DNA of 64,000 nucleotides from Terriglobia bacterium. Lineage in GTDB: Bacteria > Acidobacteriota > Terriglobia > Terriglobales > Acidobacteriaceae. The notes beneath the pieces are model-generated. The model worked only from the letters and a program-made list of their open reading frames with translations, made no database searches and was not told the DNA's origin. Position numbers and translations under genes: made by a program. Positions within the stretch are counted from its first letter, which is position 1. Each line of letters starts with the position of its first letter. Positions 8,742-17,806 of the stretch are shown here, one piece after another. The stretch lies in contig JAIQFH010000032.1 of NCBI GenBank assembly GCA_020073385.1, positions 62,001-126,000 of the forward strand, written 5' to 3'.

Positions 8742-8775
8742 CCCTCTTGTCGAGCAAGGACATCGCGAGTTCGCG

Positions 8776-9552
8776 TCATGGTTTTATTGCAGCAAAGCGC
8801 AGGCGAGTGTAATCCGCTGTCCACTTCCCGTTTGCATCGCAAAGAACAGGCTTGAGCAGCGCGGTAACTTCATCAAGAAAGCCGCCGCGCTCCTCGCACG
8901 GCAATGCGGCCGAGAAGGGATTGGCAAATGTGTCCAGCCACCCGCGCATTCCGGTTGGCAGTGAGGTGGGGCGCGGAATCAGTTGTACACTTTGCGGCAC
9001 AAAACCAGCCTGCCGCAGCCGCAGTTCATAGTCTTCGACTGTCGGGAAATACCACGGAATCCACGAAGCCGCGTCCCGGATGCCCCGGCGCTCCAGCGTG
9101 GCCACTAACGCGACGGTAATAGCGCCCACGCACGCATGCCCGCCCAATTCGCCCACGAACCTTCCTCCAGTCCTCAGGGCGCGAAATGCACCTGCAATAG
9201 GTGCGTCCGGATCGTCCTTGATCCAGTGCAGGACGGCATTGGAGAAGACAGCGTCGAATTCGTTCTCAAAGACCAGCGCACGGGCATCCATTGCCCTCGC
9301 GTCAAGGCCGAGCCGCAGAGCGGCGGCGATCATCTCCGGAGATTGGTCGACGCCCACCACCTGTGCACCGAGCGCAACCAGCTTTTCGGTCAGGGCGCCG
9401 TCGCCGCAACCCAAATCGAGGATGCGCTCGCCCGACTGGACCTGGAGCAAATCCAGCACAGGTTGCCCGAGCGCGGGCACGAAATGAGCATTATCTGCGT
9501 AGGCAGCGGCATTCCAATGCTGGGAGGATGTTGATGGGGAGGAAAAAGCCAC
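8776..9552 (-). CDS. Class I SAM-dependent methyltransferase (Tam-like)
   Basis: This 258-residue soluble methyltransferase starts at GTG (complement of 9550-9552) with an AAGGAG site at 9560-9565. Motif I is ERILDLGCGDGALTEKL (about 43-59), followed by the acidic end of strand 2 (VVGVDQSPEMI) and a motif IV-like FDAVFSNAVLHWI (about 104-116). Length and layout resemble trans-aconitate 2-methyltransferase and its relatives. The substrate is not determinable. It stands alone, facing away from the gene at 8403. Confidence 0.82.
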   Translation of the reverse strand: MAFSSPSTSSQHWNAAAYADNAHFVPALGQPVLDLLQVQSGERILDLGCGDGALTEKLVALGAQVVGVDQSPEMIAAALRLGLDARAMDARALVFENEFDAVFSNAVLHWIKDDPDAPIAGAFRALRTGGRFVGELGGHACVGAITVALVATLERRGIRDAASWIPWYFPTVEDYELRLRQAGFVPQSVQLIPRPTSLPTGMRGWLDTFANPFSAALPCEERGGFLDEVTALLKPVLCDANGKWTADYTRLRFAAIKP

Positions 9553-9884
9553 GAAGAAACTCCTTCTTTAATAATTAGGGTATCCGATCGTAGAGGTGCG
9601 GAGCCGCAGCCATTGAAATAATCTACACTCACCTGCCGCAGCGAAAAGCGACCGCGTCAAGGCTCTTGACCTGCCGCGAAACGGGGATGTTAATATGCTG
9701 CCCGTGAATTGGCGGGAGATGTGCTGCACCAACGTGGCGCACTATCCGGAAGGCAAGCAGGGGTGGATGGAGGCGTGATTTTTAAATGGGCTGAAGCGCA
9801 GCCTGCCGACACCCAAGTCACTGTTGATGCCGTCGCTCCCTGGAAAGGCGGCACGGCGGAAAGCGCTGAGCGAGATCGGGCAGA

Positions 9885-10110
9885 TTACACAAGCTCGAAG
9901 CCAGGAAGCCGCACTGCCTTTGGGTCGAACGTCAACGTGCGCGTACACCCTGCCCGCGGTCCAAGCTCTGCGATCAGCGCGTCTGCAAATGCTCCGCGCC
10001 GCCCTTGCTTTAGGGCACCATGGCAGTGAAGACTTCTTGCTCGTTTTCGATCGCAAGAATCTCGACCTGCAGCAGGCGTTCGACCGCGGCCTCATTCATT
10101 TGCAAAAAAG
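9885..10110 (-). pseudogene. VapC-like PIN-domain toxin, C-terminal remnant with frameshift
   Basis: The minus strand reads AAVERLLQVEILAIENEQEV then FTAMV, shifts frame by one base near 10015-10020, and continues GAFADALIAELGPRAGC, TRTLTFDPKAVRLPGFELV and stop TAA (complement of 9885-9887). The FADALI...GC..T.TFD.KA..LPGFE pattern is the end of type II VapC toxins (PIN RNases). The N-terminal half with the first catalytic Asp is missing and no VapB antitoxin is visible, so it is dead. Its start coincides with the end of the neighbouring gene at 10092. Confidence 0.65.
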
Positions 10111-11063
10111 AAAGCAGGGTACCCCTTGGAGATTGGGCGGCTGACCGGCGCAGGAGGAAACTTCATTTTCAGATGGACAAACCAATAATTGTCATTCGAG
10201 TGATAAACGACACGTCCCGTGGGCGAAACAGCTAGAAAGTAGAGATCTTTAATATGGGAGTCGTTGAGTTCCTTCTGTTCTTTCCCCGTAACCGCGTCGA
10301 ATAGAACAAGCCTCCCGGTTTTTTCCGGTTTGTCCCCCATCCCGGTTTCTTCGATGAACACGTGGCCACCGCCGGGCACAATGTGAACATTGGGTGCCAC
10401 CGTTGTCGGAACTCCCTGCAGGCGCACTAACTTCTGGGTTCTGCGATCTGCTACCGCCAGCACCAGTTGTTTGTCGTCCGCCGTAAACAGTCGTAACAGA
10501 ACTCGGTCCCCGGAACTTTCCAGGATTTGGTTCGGAGTCTGCGTCTTGTTCGGGCTATAGGCGGACAGGTCGAGACTCGTCTGCGCCATCCAATCCGAAG
10601 GCTTGAGGATTTTCAAAGTCCCAGACTGCAACTCCAGATGTGGCGGCGCTTCCAGGCTCTCGCCACCGTGCAAATGATTCACCAGCTCCATTCGCGGAAC
10701 GGAGAAGCTGAGCACCCGATAATCCTTAGTGCCATCTGCCTTTGGCTCATTCGAAATGGGCACGACCGTGGAAAACGTTGACGCTGTACGGTCGTATACC
10801 GCTTGCGATGCCAGGCAGGAATCCAATGCTCCCTGCACTACGGGAACCAGCGACTCCTTCCCCGTCCGCTTCGCCAGATCATACGTCTCCATCTTGCGGC
10901 CGGTGATTGTATCCAGCTTGTCCACCCGTGCATCGCAACTGATTACGTACAGAAACCGGCCCGGGGTCGCCGCTTGGACCGGGAGGCAAATAACGGGCAG
11001 CTGCAACGCGAAGCTTAACAGCACGGGCAATGCTCGACGGTATTGCGGCATGGGCTCCCTCAA
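10092..11063 (-). CDS. Secreted propeller-like hypothetical protein
   Basis: A 323-residue protein (or 319 from the fifth-codon ATG) with a signal peptide (RRALPVLLSFALQLPVICL, then PVQAA). The mature part has repeated short beta motifs such as GRFLYVISCDARVDKLDTIT, RTQKLVRLQGVPTT and GRLVLFDAVTGKEQK, as in YncE/beta-propeller proteins. It overlaps the upstream gene by 4 bp (stop/start overlap at 11060-11063), so the two are translationally coupled. Its last residues (FFFANE) adjoin the VapC remnant, so the natural C-terminus may have been altered. Confidence 0.55.
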   Translation of the reverse strand: MREPMPQYRRALPVLLSFALQLPVICLPVQAATPGRFLYVISCDARVDKLDTITGRKMETYDLAKRTGKESLVPVVQGALDSCLASQAVYDRTASTFSTVVPISNEPKADGTKDYRVLSFSVPRMELVNHLHGGESLEAPPHLELQSGTLKILKPSDWMAQTSLDLSAYSPNKTQTPNQILESSGDRVLLRLFTADDKQLVLAVADRRTQKLVRLQGVPTTVAPNVHIVPGGGHVFIEETGMGDKPEKTGRLVLFDAVTGKEQKELNDSHIKDLYFLAVSPTGRVVYHSNDNYWFVHLKMKFPPAPVSRPISKGYPAFFFANE

Positions 11064-12079
11064 AACGCTGCTTTGGCTTCGACGTCTTCTACGTAATTCG
11101 GATCGCCCCGTTTTTTGGTAGGAACATTATTCTGATCATAGAACTTGATGCGCTCTTCTTTCGTGACCTGCTCCCATTCGGCTTTGCCTTTTGTGCCGCT
11201 GGGGTCCTCGGTGACCACCAGCACTCCGTCTTTGTCCACCTTCACTCTGTACTCGTGTATGCCCGCATAGCCATTGAACCCGCGCACGGTATCCCGCTCA
11301 AGCTGATTATCGGTGTAGTCGGGCAGTTCGATGTCTAGATCCTTGATCGGTGCAGCGGTACCGGCATCCGGCGTGCCCGCCGCGGCCGCTTTCAGTTTTG
11401 CTTGCCTCTTCTCGTTATAGGTCTTGACCAGCGCCTTAAACTCCGCGCCGTCGCGCACACTCTTAGGATAGGCCTTCGCGACCGCTTCCTTCTGTTTGTA
11501 GAGGGCCCATCCGCCTTTGATGTTTTCTTTCCAGTTCCAGACCTGGTCATCCGTTGGCGCCGGGCTGGTAAGCTGGCACAGACCCACCCCTCCGTATCCG
11601 TCCCCGCTCCACAATGGACAGGTGTCCGATAGGAACTGCTTCAGGCCGCTCTCGACCCGAATCAGCTTGCGGAACGCCTGGTTCGGTGCAGCCACCAAGG
11701 CGAGCGCTCCCACCGACGGATTCGTTCCCGTGACCAGCAGGTCCTTCGTGCTGGCGGTCAGCGTGTTGCCCACGACCACCACCGTAACCGAAATCGTCAG
11801 CGATCCCCCGCGAACCTGTGTGAACGGAATCTGAAGCTTGTTCGTCGGTGTCATCTGCGTAATGTCGTCATGCTTGATGATACGTTGCGTGGCATTGGCG
11901 CACCCCTGCCCATTAAAGCTCAGGGTCACTTTCCATTGATACTGCAACGGCACCTTGGGGTCGGGAGTGACGTTTTGCAGTTCCGCAGTAACCGTAATTT
12001 TCGGCATCTCGCATTGTTCGGAAATAGGAAACTTCGGTCCCGGTGGGTCCACTGTCAGGACTACCGCAGGGTTTGGCAT
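11060..12079 (-). CDS. Lysozyme-like domain protein with N-terminal Ig-like region, no signal peptide
   Basis: A 339-residue protein from an ATG with an AGGAG site 8 bases upstream. Residues about 5-118 are beta-rich (Ig-like). Residues about 135-200 resemble the lysozyme/lytic transglycosylase fold: FRKLIRVESGLKQF with candidate catalytic Glu143, then GDGYGGVGLCQLTSPAP and DQVWNWKENIKGG, a pattern also seen in phage-type muramidases. The C-terminal part is charged. No secretion signal is present although the substrate would be peptidoglycan, so export by another route or a phage/effector origin is possible. First gene of a two-gene operon. Confidence 0.55.
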   Translation of the reverse strand: MPNPAVVLTVDPPGPKFPISEQCEMPKITVTAELQNVTPDPKVPLQYQWKVTLSFNGQGCANATQRIIKHDDITQMTPTNKLQIPFTQVRGGSLTISVTVVVVGNTLTASTKDLLVTGTNPSVGALALVAAPNQAFRKLIRVESGLKQFLSDTCPLWSGDGYGGVGLCQLTSPAPTDDQVWNWKENIKGGWALYKQKEAVAKAYPKSVRDGAEFKALVKTYNEKRQAKLKAAAAGTPDAGTAAPIKDLDIELPDYTDNQLERDTVRGFNGYAGIHEYRVKVDKDGVLVVTEDPSGTKGKAEWEQVTKEERIKFYDQNNVPTKKRGDPNYVEDVEAKAAF

Positions 12080-12201
12080 CGCATTTCTCTCCTGGATCGT
12101 TGACGAGATTACATCGGATGTGCTGAAACAGGGCCGAACGGATGAGCAATCCCGCGAATTCGTTGGGTACGAGGATGCCGAAAACCAGCCATGCTGTCAA
12201 C

Positions 12202-12231
12202 TCAATTCCAGATCGTGTCAATTCCAGATCG
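12202..12231. repeat. Tandem 14-bp direct repeat upstream of the 12079 operon
   Basis: TCAATTCCAGATCG occurs at 12202-12215 and again at 12218-12231, identical over 14 bases with a 16-base period. It lies about 125-150 bp upstream of the minus-strand operon start and could be a pair of direct-repeat binding sites. No binding protein is known. Confidence 0.5.
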
Positions 12232-12287
12232 CTGCTCTTGTGACGGTAGTGCTATTGATCCTCGCCGACAAGGGGTCAAGCGTGCGG

Positions 12288-12745
12288 GTACAGGAGATCG
12301 AACATGCCGAGGGACGTAAAACACTGGAACTGGAACTGAACTACGGTTGGGCCCATTTCTTTCTCGCCCGGGCCTGCCTGCAAAAGGGGATGGCGAAAGA
12401 AGCTTTCACTGAGTTTAAGGAGTGGGTCAGCCTGCAGCCGAACTTTCCCAAAGCCCAGGCGGATATCGCTCTCGCCTATGCCGCAATTGGGGATCGAAAA
12501 ACGGCTCTTAAAATCTACGAGCAATTGAAGCAGCAATCGAAGCGAGAATATGTCACACCCTATCCCATGGCAAGAGTCTGCCTGCACTTGGGTCGGAAAG
12601 AGGAAGCCTTGGCGTGGTTACAGAAGGACCTCGCCATCAACGATGGCGACATGAACCAAATCAACGTGGATCCCGACTACGACGGCCTTCGCTCCGACCC
12701 GCGCTTCCAAGATTTGCTGCGCCACATGAAGTTCCATCAATGGGC
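12288..12745 (+). pseudogene. TPR-repeat remnant of a winged-helix/TPR regulator
   Basis: The frame contains several TPR units (YGWAHFFLARACLQKGMAKE, then AQADIALAYAAIGDRKTAL) and the ending INVDPDYDGLRSDPRFQDLL, a signature end of acidobacterial CadC/cyclase-like regulators with TPR tails. The frame is open further upstream but encodes nothing recognisable and has no credible start. After about 12745 the similarity stops although the frame runs on to 13013. Interpreted as a C-terminal fragment. Confidence 0.6.
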
Positions 12746-13211
12746 GGTAGGTCTCGACGCGCCTACGAGCAGACTAAGGCAGAATACAAGACGTTGCGAG
12801 GTCCTGCATGATGTTCCGGCCTCGTGGTTGCCGACAAGCCTTCGGCGAGTTGGGTCCTGGATCGACAAACACCTCGTAAATGAGCACCTTCGCGATGACA
12901 TCGGTGAGTTCACTACTCTGTCAGGCTTCTGCGTGCTTCCGCCTGTGACCGGAATTCCGTTGCACGGGATCCACGCGAACCGAGACGCAGTCGATAGACC
13001 TAAAAGCGTTTAGTCTTCAGTCCAGCTTCCATCCCGTTCACGCTTTCGCCGAGAAGAGCCGCTCCTCGAGCGACTCTTTTGTTGTCGAAGTTCTCCTGCA
13101 AGGGTCGTTGGTGCGGCTTGCACAGATAGGGCGCTCTACGTTATGTTGATGTCCTTTGTCGCTGTACCCCTGCCAAGCTGTTCACTTTGCTTCTCGTTGA
13201 GGTGAGAGTCA

Positions 13212-14909
13212 ATGCCGAAGTCTCGTCTAAGGTTGAGTTGTGCTTGTACCCTGCTCTCTGCCGTCCTTTGCTCCCTTGCGGTGGCGCAGGAGTTGAATCC
13301 TGGGCACAAGGAATTACTTGTGAACAGCCTGCGGATTGAAAAGAGGATTACGGAGAAGCAACGGCTCCTACTTTCCAGCGCGACCCAGAATCGTTTTGCC
13401 CTGGCCCACCAAGTCCTCGAGGTAGAACCGGGACTCATGAAACTCCGCATCGCCCCGACGACCGCAAGGGCGCAAAACAAGCCTCACAACCGGACCGATG
13501 ACGGGATCGAGATGGTCCCGATATCGTCACCGCCCTTTGATTACACCCTGAGTCGTGGGGGCGGATTCAGTCAAAGCGACACATCAACTGCTTGGTGCGG
13601 CCGGAATGTGGTGACCGGTTACAACGACAGTTCCGCAATTTTGATGACGCTGAACGCTGCCAGTGGAGGTCTCAGCTTCAGCGGCGTCGCGCATTCCGAA
13701 GATGGAGGCAAGACCTTCACGGATCTTGGGTATCTGGATCCCGGCCCGTCAGCGTTCAATTTCTTGGTTGGTAACCCGGCGGTGGTCTGCGCGAATGAGC
13801 AACGCTTCTATTACGCCTCCATGTTCTCGACTACGGTACAGATAAGTCCCACGCGACTCGCCTTCAAAGAGGCGATCGGGATCAACATCTCAGATGACGG
13901 CGGCCGTACGTGGTCGACTCCGATCGCGGCGGTGTTGAGGGATCCGGTGCACATACTGGAGCGGGAGTCGCTGGCCATTGATCCGTCGAATCCGCAGCGG
14001 TTGTTTGTCACTTTTACTGACATTGATTTCGCAACCGCGACCGCTGGTCCGTGTATCGGCCAGAACCAAATGCTGATCGAGATGGTGCGGTCAACCGACG
14101 GCGGACAATCCTGGAGCAAGCCCCAAGCCGTAAAGCGAATCTGCGGCAACACGGGCAATGCCGTGAATGGATCGCGAGTGGCAGTCGGACCGGCGGGAGA
14201 GGTATACGTCACCTATCTCTTTTACGACAACATCAATGGTCGTGAAGTGATCCAGGTGCGCCGTTCGGACAATCACGGCGTCACCTTCCGTAAAGAAGTG
14301 GATGTCACCACCGTCGTTCCAGCTGGCGCGGACAGCATGTTGCAGGGATTGTTCCTGAGCAACGAATACCCTTCGCTCGCTGTGGACCTGTCGAAGGGTG
14401 AGAGCCGAGGGAGTCTTTACCTGGCTTGGACTGACGGGCGCAATCACTCGCAGCTTGATTTGTTTTCCGCAAGCGGCGCGTACAACTTCGGAGATGTTCT
14501 CCTGGCAAGATCCGACGATCAGGGCCAACACTGGTCAACTCCGGTTGGCGTAAGCCCTGCTGCGAATGGAGCCAACAGAGACCAGTTCTTGCCCTGGGTG
14601 GCAGTAGATTTCACTGGAGAAGTGGCTGTGTGCTATTCCGACCGGCGCAATGATCCGCAGAACAATGCCATTGATCACTACTGTTCGGTTTCAAAGGACC
14701 GCGGATCCACGTTCCAGGACCTGCGCCTTACGGACAGCAACTGGAGCACCGGCCATTCGAACGACATGGTTCTGCAGCCTTACTACATGGAGACTTACGA
14801 CGGAGTGAGCCCAGATTGGACGGGGCACAATGGCGGATTCTTCTCCGCGTTTCAATTCCAAAACTATGGCAATCCCAACGCGTACGGAGTGAGGTTGGCC
14901 CATGAATAG
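13212..14909 (+). CDS. Secreted BNR/Asp-box (sialidase-like) protein 1
   Basis: A 565-residue protein with a signal peptide (about residues 1-25, ending LCSLAVAQ). The body holds repeated Asp-box-like units S-x-D-x-G-x-(T/S)-(W/F): SEDGGKTFTDLG, SDDGGRTWSTP, STDGGQSWSKP, SDNHGVTF, SDDQGQHWSTP and SKDRGSTF, typical of the six-bladed sialidase fold. The classical arginine triad of true sialidases was not identified, so enzymatic activity is unproven. It overlaps the next gene, a paralogue, by 8 bp. Confidence 0.7.
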   Translation: MPKSRLRLSCACTLLSAVLCSLAVAQELNPGHKELLVNSLRIEKRITEKQRLLLSSATQNRFALAHQVLEVEPGLMKLRIAPTTARAQNKPHNRTDDGIEMVPISSPPFDYTLSRGGGFSQSDTSTAWCGRNVVTGYNDSSAILMTLNAASGGLSFSGVAHSEDGGKTFTDLGYLDPGPSAFNFLVGNPAVVCANEQRFYYASMFSTTVQISPTRLAFKEAIGINISDDGGRTWSTPIAAVLRDPVHILERESLAIDPSNPQRLFVTFTDIDFATATAGPCIGQNQMLIEMVRSTDGGQSWSKPQAVKRICGNTGNAVNGSRVAVGPAGEVYVTYLFYDNINGREVIQVRRSDNHGVTFRKEVDVTTVVPAGADSMLQGLFLSNEYPSLAVDLSKGESRGSLYLAWTDGRNHSQLDLFSASGAYNFGDVLLARSDDQGQHWSTPVGVSPAANGANRDQFLPWVAVDFTGEVAVCYSDRRNDPQNNAIDHYCSVSKDRGSTFQDLRLTDSNWSTGHSNDMVLQPYYMETYDGVSPDWTGHNGGFFSAFQFQNYGNPNAYGVRLAHE

Positions 14910-16584
14910 GACTAGCTTTGAGTTGTGCGTTTTTCGTGCGATGTGTGCGCTGATATTGGTGTCAGCTTTCGGCACTGCGGCGGCAGCCGGTCAAGAGCCT
15001 GCCCATGCAGGGGCGATACTGGCGCGCCGAACTGCGACCAGCCAGCGGATCGGCGGAGAACAGCGCGGACTTCTTTCCGCGGCCGCCAGTAACCTGCTGC
15101 ATCTTTCGGACAGTGCGGCGGTGCGTCCAGTTAGCCCCTCACTCTCCAGCCAGCAAACTCTGCAGCAGCTTATTGCCAACAGGACTTCGAGCCATGTGCG
15201 TAACGACGGGAACGTCGTTCCAGTCAATGACAGCCGAAATGACTTTGCATTATCCCGCCTTGCAGGCTTCACGCAGAATGGCAGCAGCAATGCCTGGTGC
15301 GGCCAGAATATTGTCGTCGGTTACAACGATTCCTTCGCGTATCTGTACTCGTCAGCATTGGGAGTCGGCTCGAGCTTTAGCGGGGTGGCCGTATCTCATG
15401 ATGCTGGCGCGAGTTTTCAAGGCTCGCCGTTCCTCGGTGCGGGAACAGATCCAGGCAAGTTTCTTGCCGGCGAGCCCGTGATCGCGTGTTCTGGGAATAG
15501 TTTCTATTACGCCTCGTTGTTTCAGTTTCAAAATTCGACCGGTCAGATCGTGAGCGCCGTCGGAGTCAATCGGTCCACCAACGGCGGCGAAACATGGAGT
15601 CTTCCCGTTCCGGCGGTCAGGAAGAGTGCAGATACTCACATAGTCGATAAAGAATGGCTGGCCGTCGATCCCAGCAACCCGAGTAATCTGTATCTCAGCT
15701 TCACGGATTTCGACTACACCTTTCACAAGGCCTACGGCTGTAACGGTACGGTAAGAGTCGCGATCGAGTTGGCTGTGTCGACTGACGGTGGTCACTCATG
15801 GAGCGACCCCACGACCGTAGCTCAGTTATGCGATCCGGCGAGGGGACAAGCCTTGCAAGCGTCGCAAGTCGTAGTAGGAAATGCCGGGGAAGTTTTCGTA
15901 GCCTACATCGCGGAGACGAGCCTCGACGAGCAAATTCTTTTCCGCCGCTCCACCAACGGAGGCCTGACGTTCTCGGATGCGACTTCGGTAGCAAGCGCAG
16001 TGTTCGCCGGACTGGGCGGCGCGGCGAGACTGCAGAGCCTGATCCAGACAAATTCCTTCCCATCTCTATCGATCGACCGCTCGCATGGCGCATCCCGCGG
16101 GAGTCTTTACCTCACATGGACTGACGCGAGCCGCCATCAGATCCCGGACTTTTTGGCGCCAACCCAAAGCTATAACTTTGGCGAGGTCATGTTCAGCAAG
16201 TCAACGGACCATGGACGGACGTGGTCGACAGCCGCGGTTGTCAGGCCAACGGCAAAGGGTCGCGAACAGTTTCTACCCTGGACGGCTGTCGATCGCGATG
16301 GAACGCTAGCGATCTGCTACTTTGACCGCCGTCGCGATCCGGAAAACAACGGGTTGGACCATTTCTGCGCAGTTTCGCACGATCAGGGCGCGAGCTTTAC
16401 AAATCTGCGGAACACCCCGAGAGCGTTCACTCCGACCCATCTCACCGACGGCCTGATGGATCCGGTGAGCTTCGGTGACTACGACGTTGTGAGCAGCGAT
16501 TCGAGTGGCACCAATGCCGGCTTCTTCAGCTCATTTCAGACGCAGAGCACCGGCGATGCGAACATTGTCGGGGTGAGGTTCTAG
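14902..16584 (+). CDS. Secreted BNR/Asp-box (sialidase-like) protein 2, tandem paralogue
   Basis: A 560-residue paralogue of the preceding gene: signal peptide (ALILVSAFGTAAAAGQ), the same conserved blocks AWCGQNIVVGYNDSF, LAVDPSNPSNLYLSFTDFD, RGSLYLTWTDAS and CYFDRRRDPENNGLDHFC, and Asp boxes STNGGETWSLP, STDGGHSWSDP and STDHGRTWST. The 8-bp overlap with gene 1 indicates coupling. Both are predicted extracellular or outer-surface; substrate unknown. Confidence 0.7.
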   Translation: MNRTSFELCVFRAMCALILVSAFGTAAAAGQEPAHAGAILARRTATSQRIGGEQRGLLSAAASNLLHLSDSAAVRPVSPSLSSQQTLQQLIANRTSSHVRNDGNVVPVNDSRNDFALSRLAGFTQNGSSNAWCGQNIVVGYNDSFAYLYSSALGVGSSFSGVAVSHDAGASFQGSPFLGAGTDPGKFLAGEPVIACSGNSFYYASLFQFQNSTGQIVSAVGVNRSTNGGETWSLPVPAVRKSADTHIVDKEWLAVDPSNPSNLYLSFTDFDYTFHKAYGCNGTVRVAIELAVSTDGGHSWSDPTTVAQLCDPARGQALQASQVVVGNAGEVFVAYIAETSLDEQILFRRSTNGGLTFSDATSVASAVFAGLGGAARLQSLIQTNSFPSLSIDRSHGASRGSLYLTWTDASRHQIPDFLAPTQSYNFGEVMFSKSTDHGRTWSTAAVVRPTAKGREQFLPWTAVDRDGTLAICYFDRRRDPENNGLDHFCAVSHDQGASFTNLRNTPRAFTPTHLTDGLMDPVSFGDYDVVSSDSSGTNAGFFSSFQTQSTGDANIVGVRF

Positions 16585-16694
16585 AGAAACCAAACCGGCA
16601 GTATTGATGGACCTCGGATGCTGTAGCAAGCCCGATGGGCGCGCGTAACAATCCGCGTCTTTTGTGCGCGAAGGGCTTCGATAGTGCGCTTATT

Positions 16695-16711
16695 GACTGA
16701 TTTCATCAGTC
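16695..16711. terminator. Short hairpin between convergent genes
   Basis: GACTGAT-TTC-ATCAGTC is a perfect 7-bp stem with a 3-base loop between the convergent genes ending at 16584 and 16744. It could serve as a bidirectional terminator, but no T-run follows on either strand. Confidence 0.3.
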
Positions 16712-16743
16712 ACAGCGGCTATCTAGACCGTCCCGTTGACACT

Positions 16744-17490
16744 TCAGGAAGACCTGAGTTCCTGATGCCATATCTCTATGCCGGTGTTGTAGGAGTCAAA
16801 GCCAAACTGCATTGAGTACTTGTTGAGCCAGGTTCCAGCGGCGCACCGCAGTGCCCTGCTGTTAAGGTCTGGATCGGCCCCAACGTTCCGCTCTCCGGAT
16901 CCGTCGAAGATCCAGAAATCAAGGTCAAACACCAAGCCCGTCGTATGCGGGTTAAAGCCGCGAGGAGCGTAACGGTTGTCTACGAGATTAAACAGGATAG
17001 CGGTTAACTTGCTGTTCCAGCCTGGAGCCGTCGCCACGTGCATTTGAAAGGCAACACGCTTTTTATCGCCGGGCCTTCCCAGAACGCTTTGCGCCTCTTC
17101 CTCCAGATCGCTTGGAAACTCGAGAGAGCCGAAGGTCTCCGGGTTCGCTTTGATGATCTTCTTGATGATCCGCAGGTACTCTCTGCCCTGCGAGGCATCA
17201 TCGGGCCGATATCCATTTTGGATGATGGCGCTTCGCATGCTCCAATCGTCGATCTCTTCTCCGTATTGGATCAAAGCCGACATCAATGTATTCGCCGCAT
17301 CGTGCACTTCGGGCAGCAATTTTGCCGATTTGTTGGCTCCTGCGCCCTTGTACACTGTCAGCAGCTTTGCATCTGCATATTTCGATGGCCGGTTCTGCTG
17401 GTTCTCATGAGTCCCAGGTTTAGGAAAAATGTAGTATTGGTGACCTTTAATCTTCTTGATGGTTGCTGTATCAATTGGCAGTTCGAACAT
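16744..17490 (-). CDS. Peptidase M15 (VanY-like)-type protein, no signal peptide
   Basis: A 248-residue protein whose C-terminal half carries the M15 zinc-peptidase pattern: NPHTTGLVFDLDF (His182 and Asp189, an HxxGxxxD motif) and TGIEIWHQEL (Glu239 and His242, the ExxWH motif). An upstream SAIIQNGYRPDDASQGREYL resembles the SGYRS...Q region of D-Ala-D-Ala carboxypeptidases. The family cleaves peptidoglycan cross-links or stems. No signal peptide is present. The start ATG has an AAGGGGTG site. A second wall-hydrolase-like gene lies about 320 bp upstream on the same strand. Confidence 0.65.
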   Translation of the reverse strand: MFELPIDTATIKKIKGHQYYIFPKPGTHENQQNRPSKYADAKLLTVYKGAGANKSAKLLPEVHDAANTLMSALIQYGEEIDDWSMRSAIIQNGYRPDDASQGREYLRIIKKIIKANPETFGSLEFPSDLEEEAQSVLGRPGDKKRVAFQMHVATAPGWNSKLTAILFNLVDNRYAPRGFNPHTTGLVFDLDFWIFDGSGERNVGADPDLNSRALRCAAGTWLNKYSMQFGFDSYNTGIEIWHQELRSS

Positions 17491-17806
17491 AACAACGCAC
17501 CCCTTGTTTTAGCTCGCATTGTCTGAAGCTGCGATCGTCACATTTTCGGCCCGAGACATCCGCGGCGGTGCTGCTTCATTTTCCGCAATTCAATCGGAAG
17601 GCCCATAGCTTGTCACGCACGCGACCACGGGACAATCTCGGCAGCAAACTGATTCTGCATTCCTGGAGAAGACCATCCCTCCCGATTCCTGCCCTCTACT
17701 CTCGATTACGCTCATCTCCCCGCAACCGGGATTTTGAATGTAAACGCCTTCCATAAGAAGGACGGTCGGAGTCAGGAGGGTTCGTCTACTTCTGGGCTCC
17801 CATAGT
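17491..17806. other. Intergenic stretch, nothing recognised
   Basis: About 316 bp between two co-directional minus-strand genes. Only a 74-codon frame without family features occurs; no hairpin terminator or clear promoter was found. Confidence 0.5.

Noticed and set aside
11955-13013. 352-codon frame taken as one protein
   Set aside because: Only 12288-12745 has TPR similarity; the rest is antisense to the upstream operon leader or non-coding, with no start.
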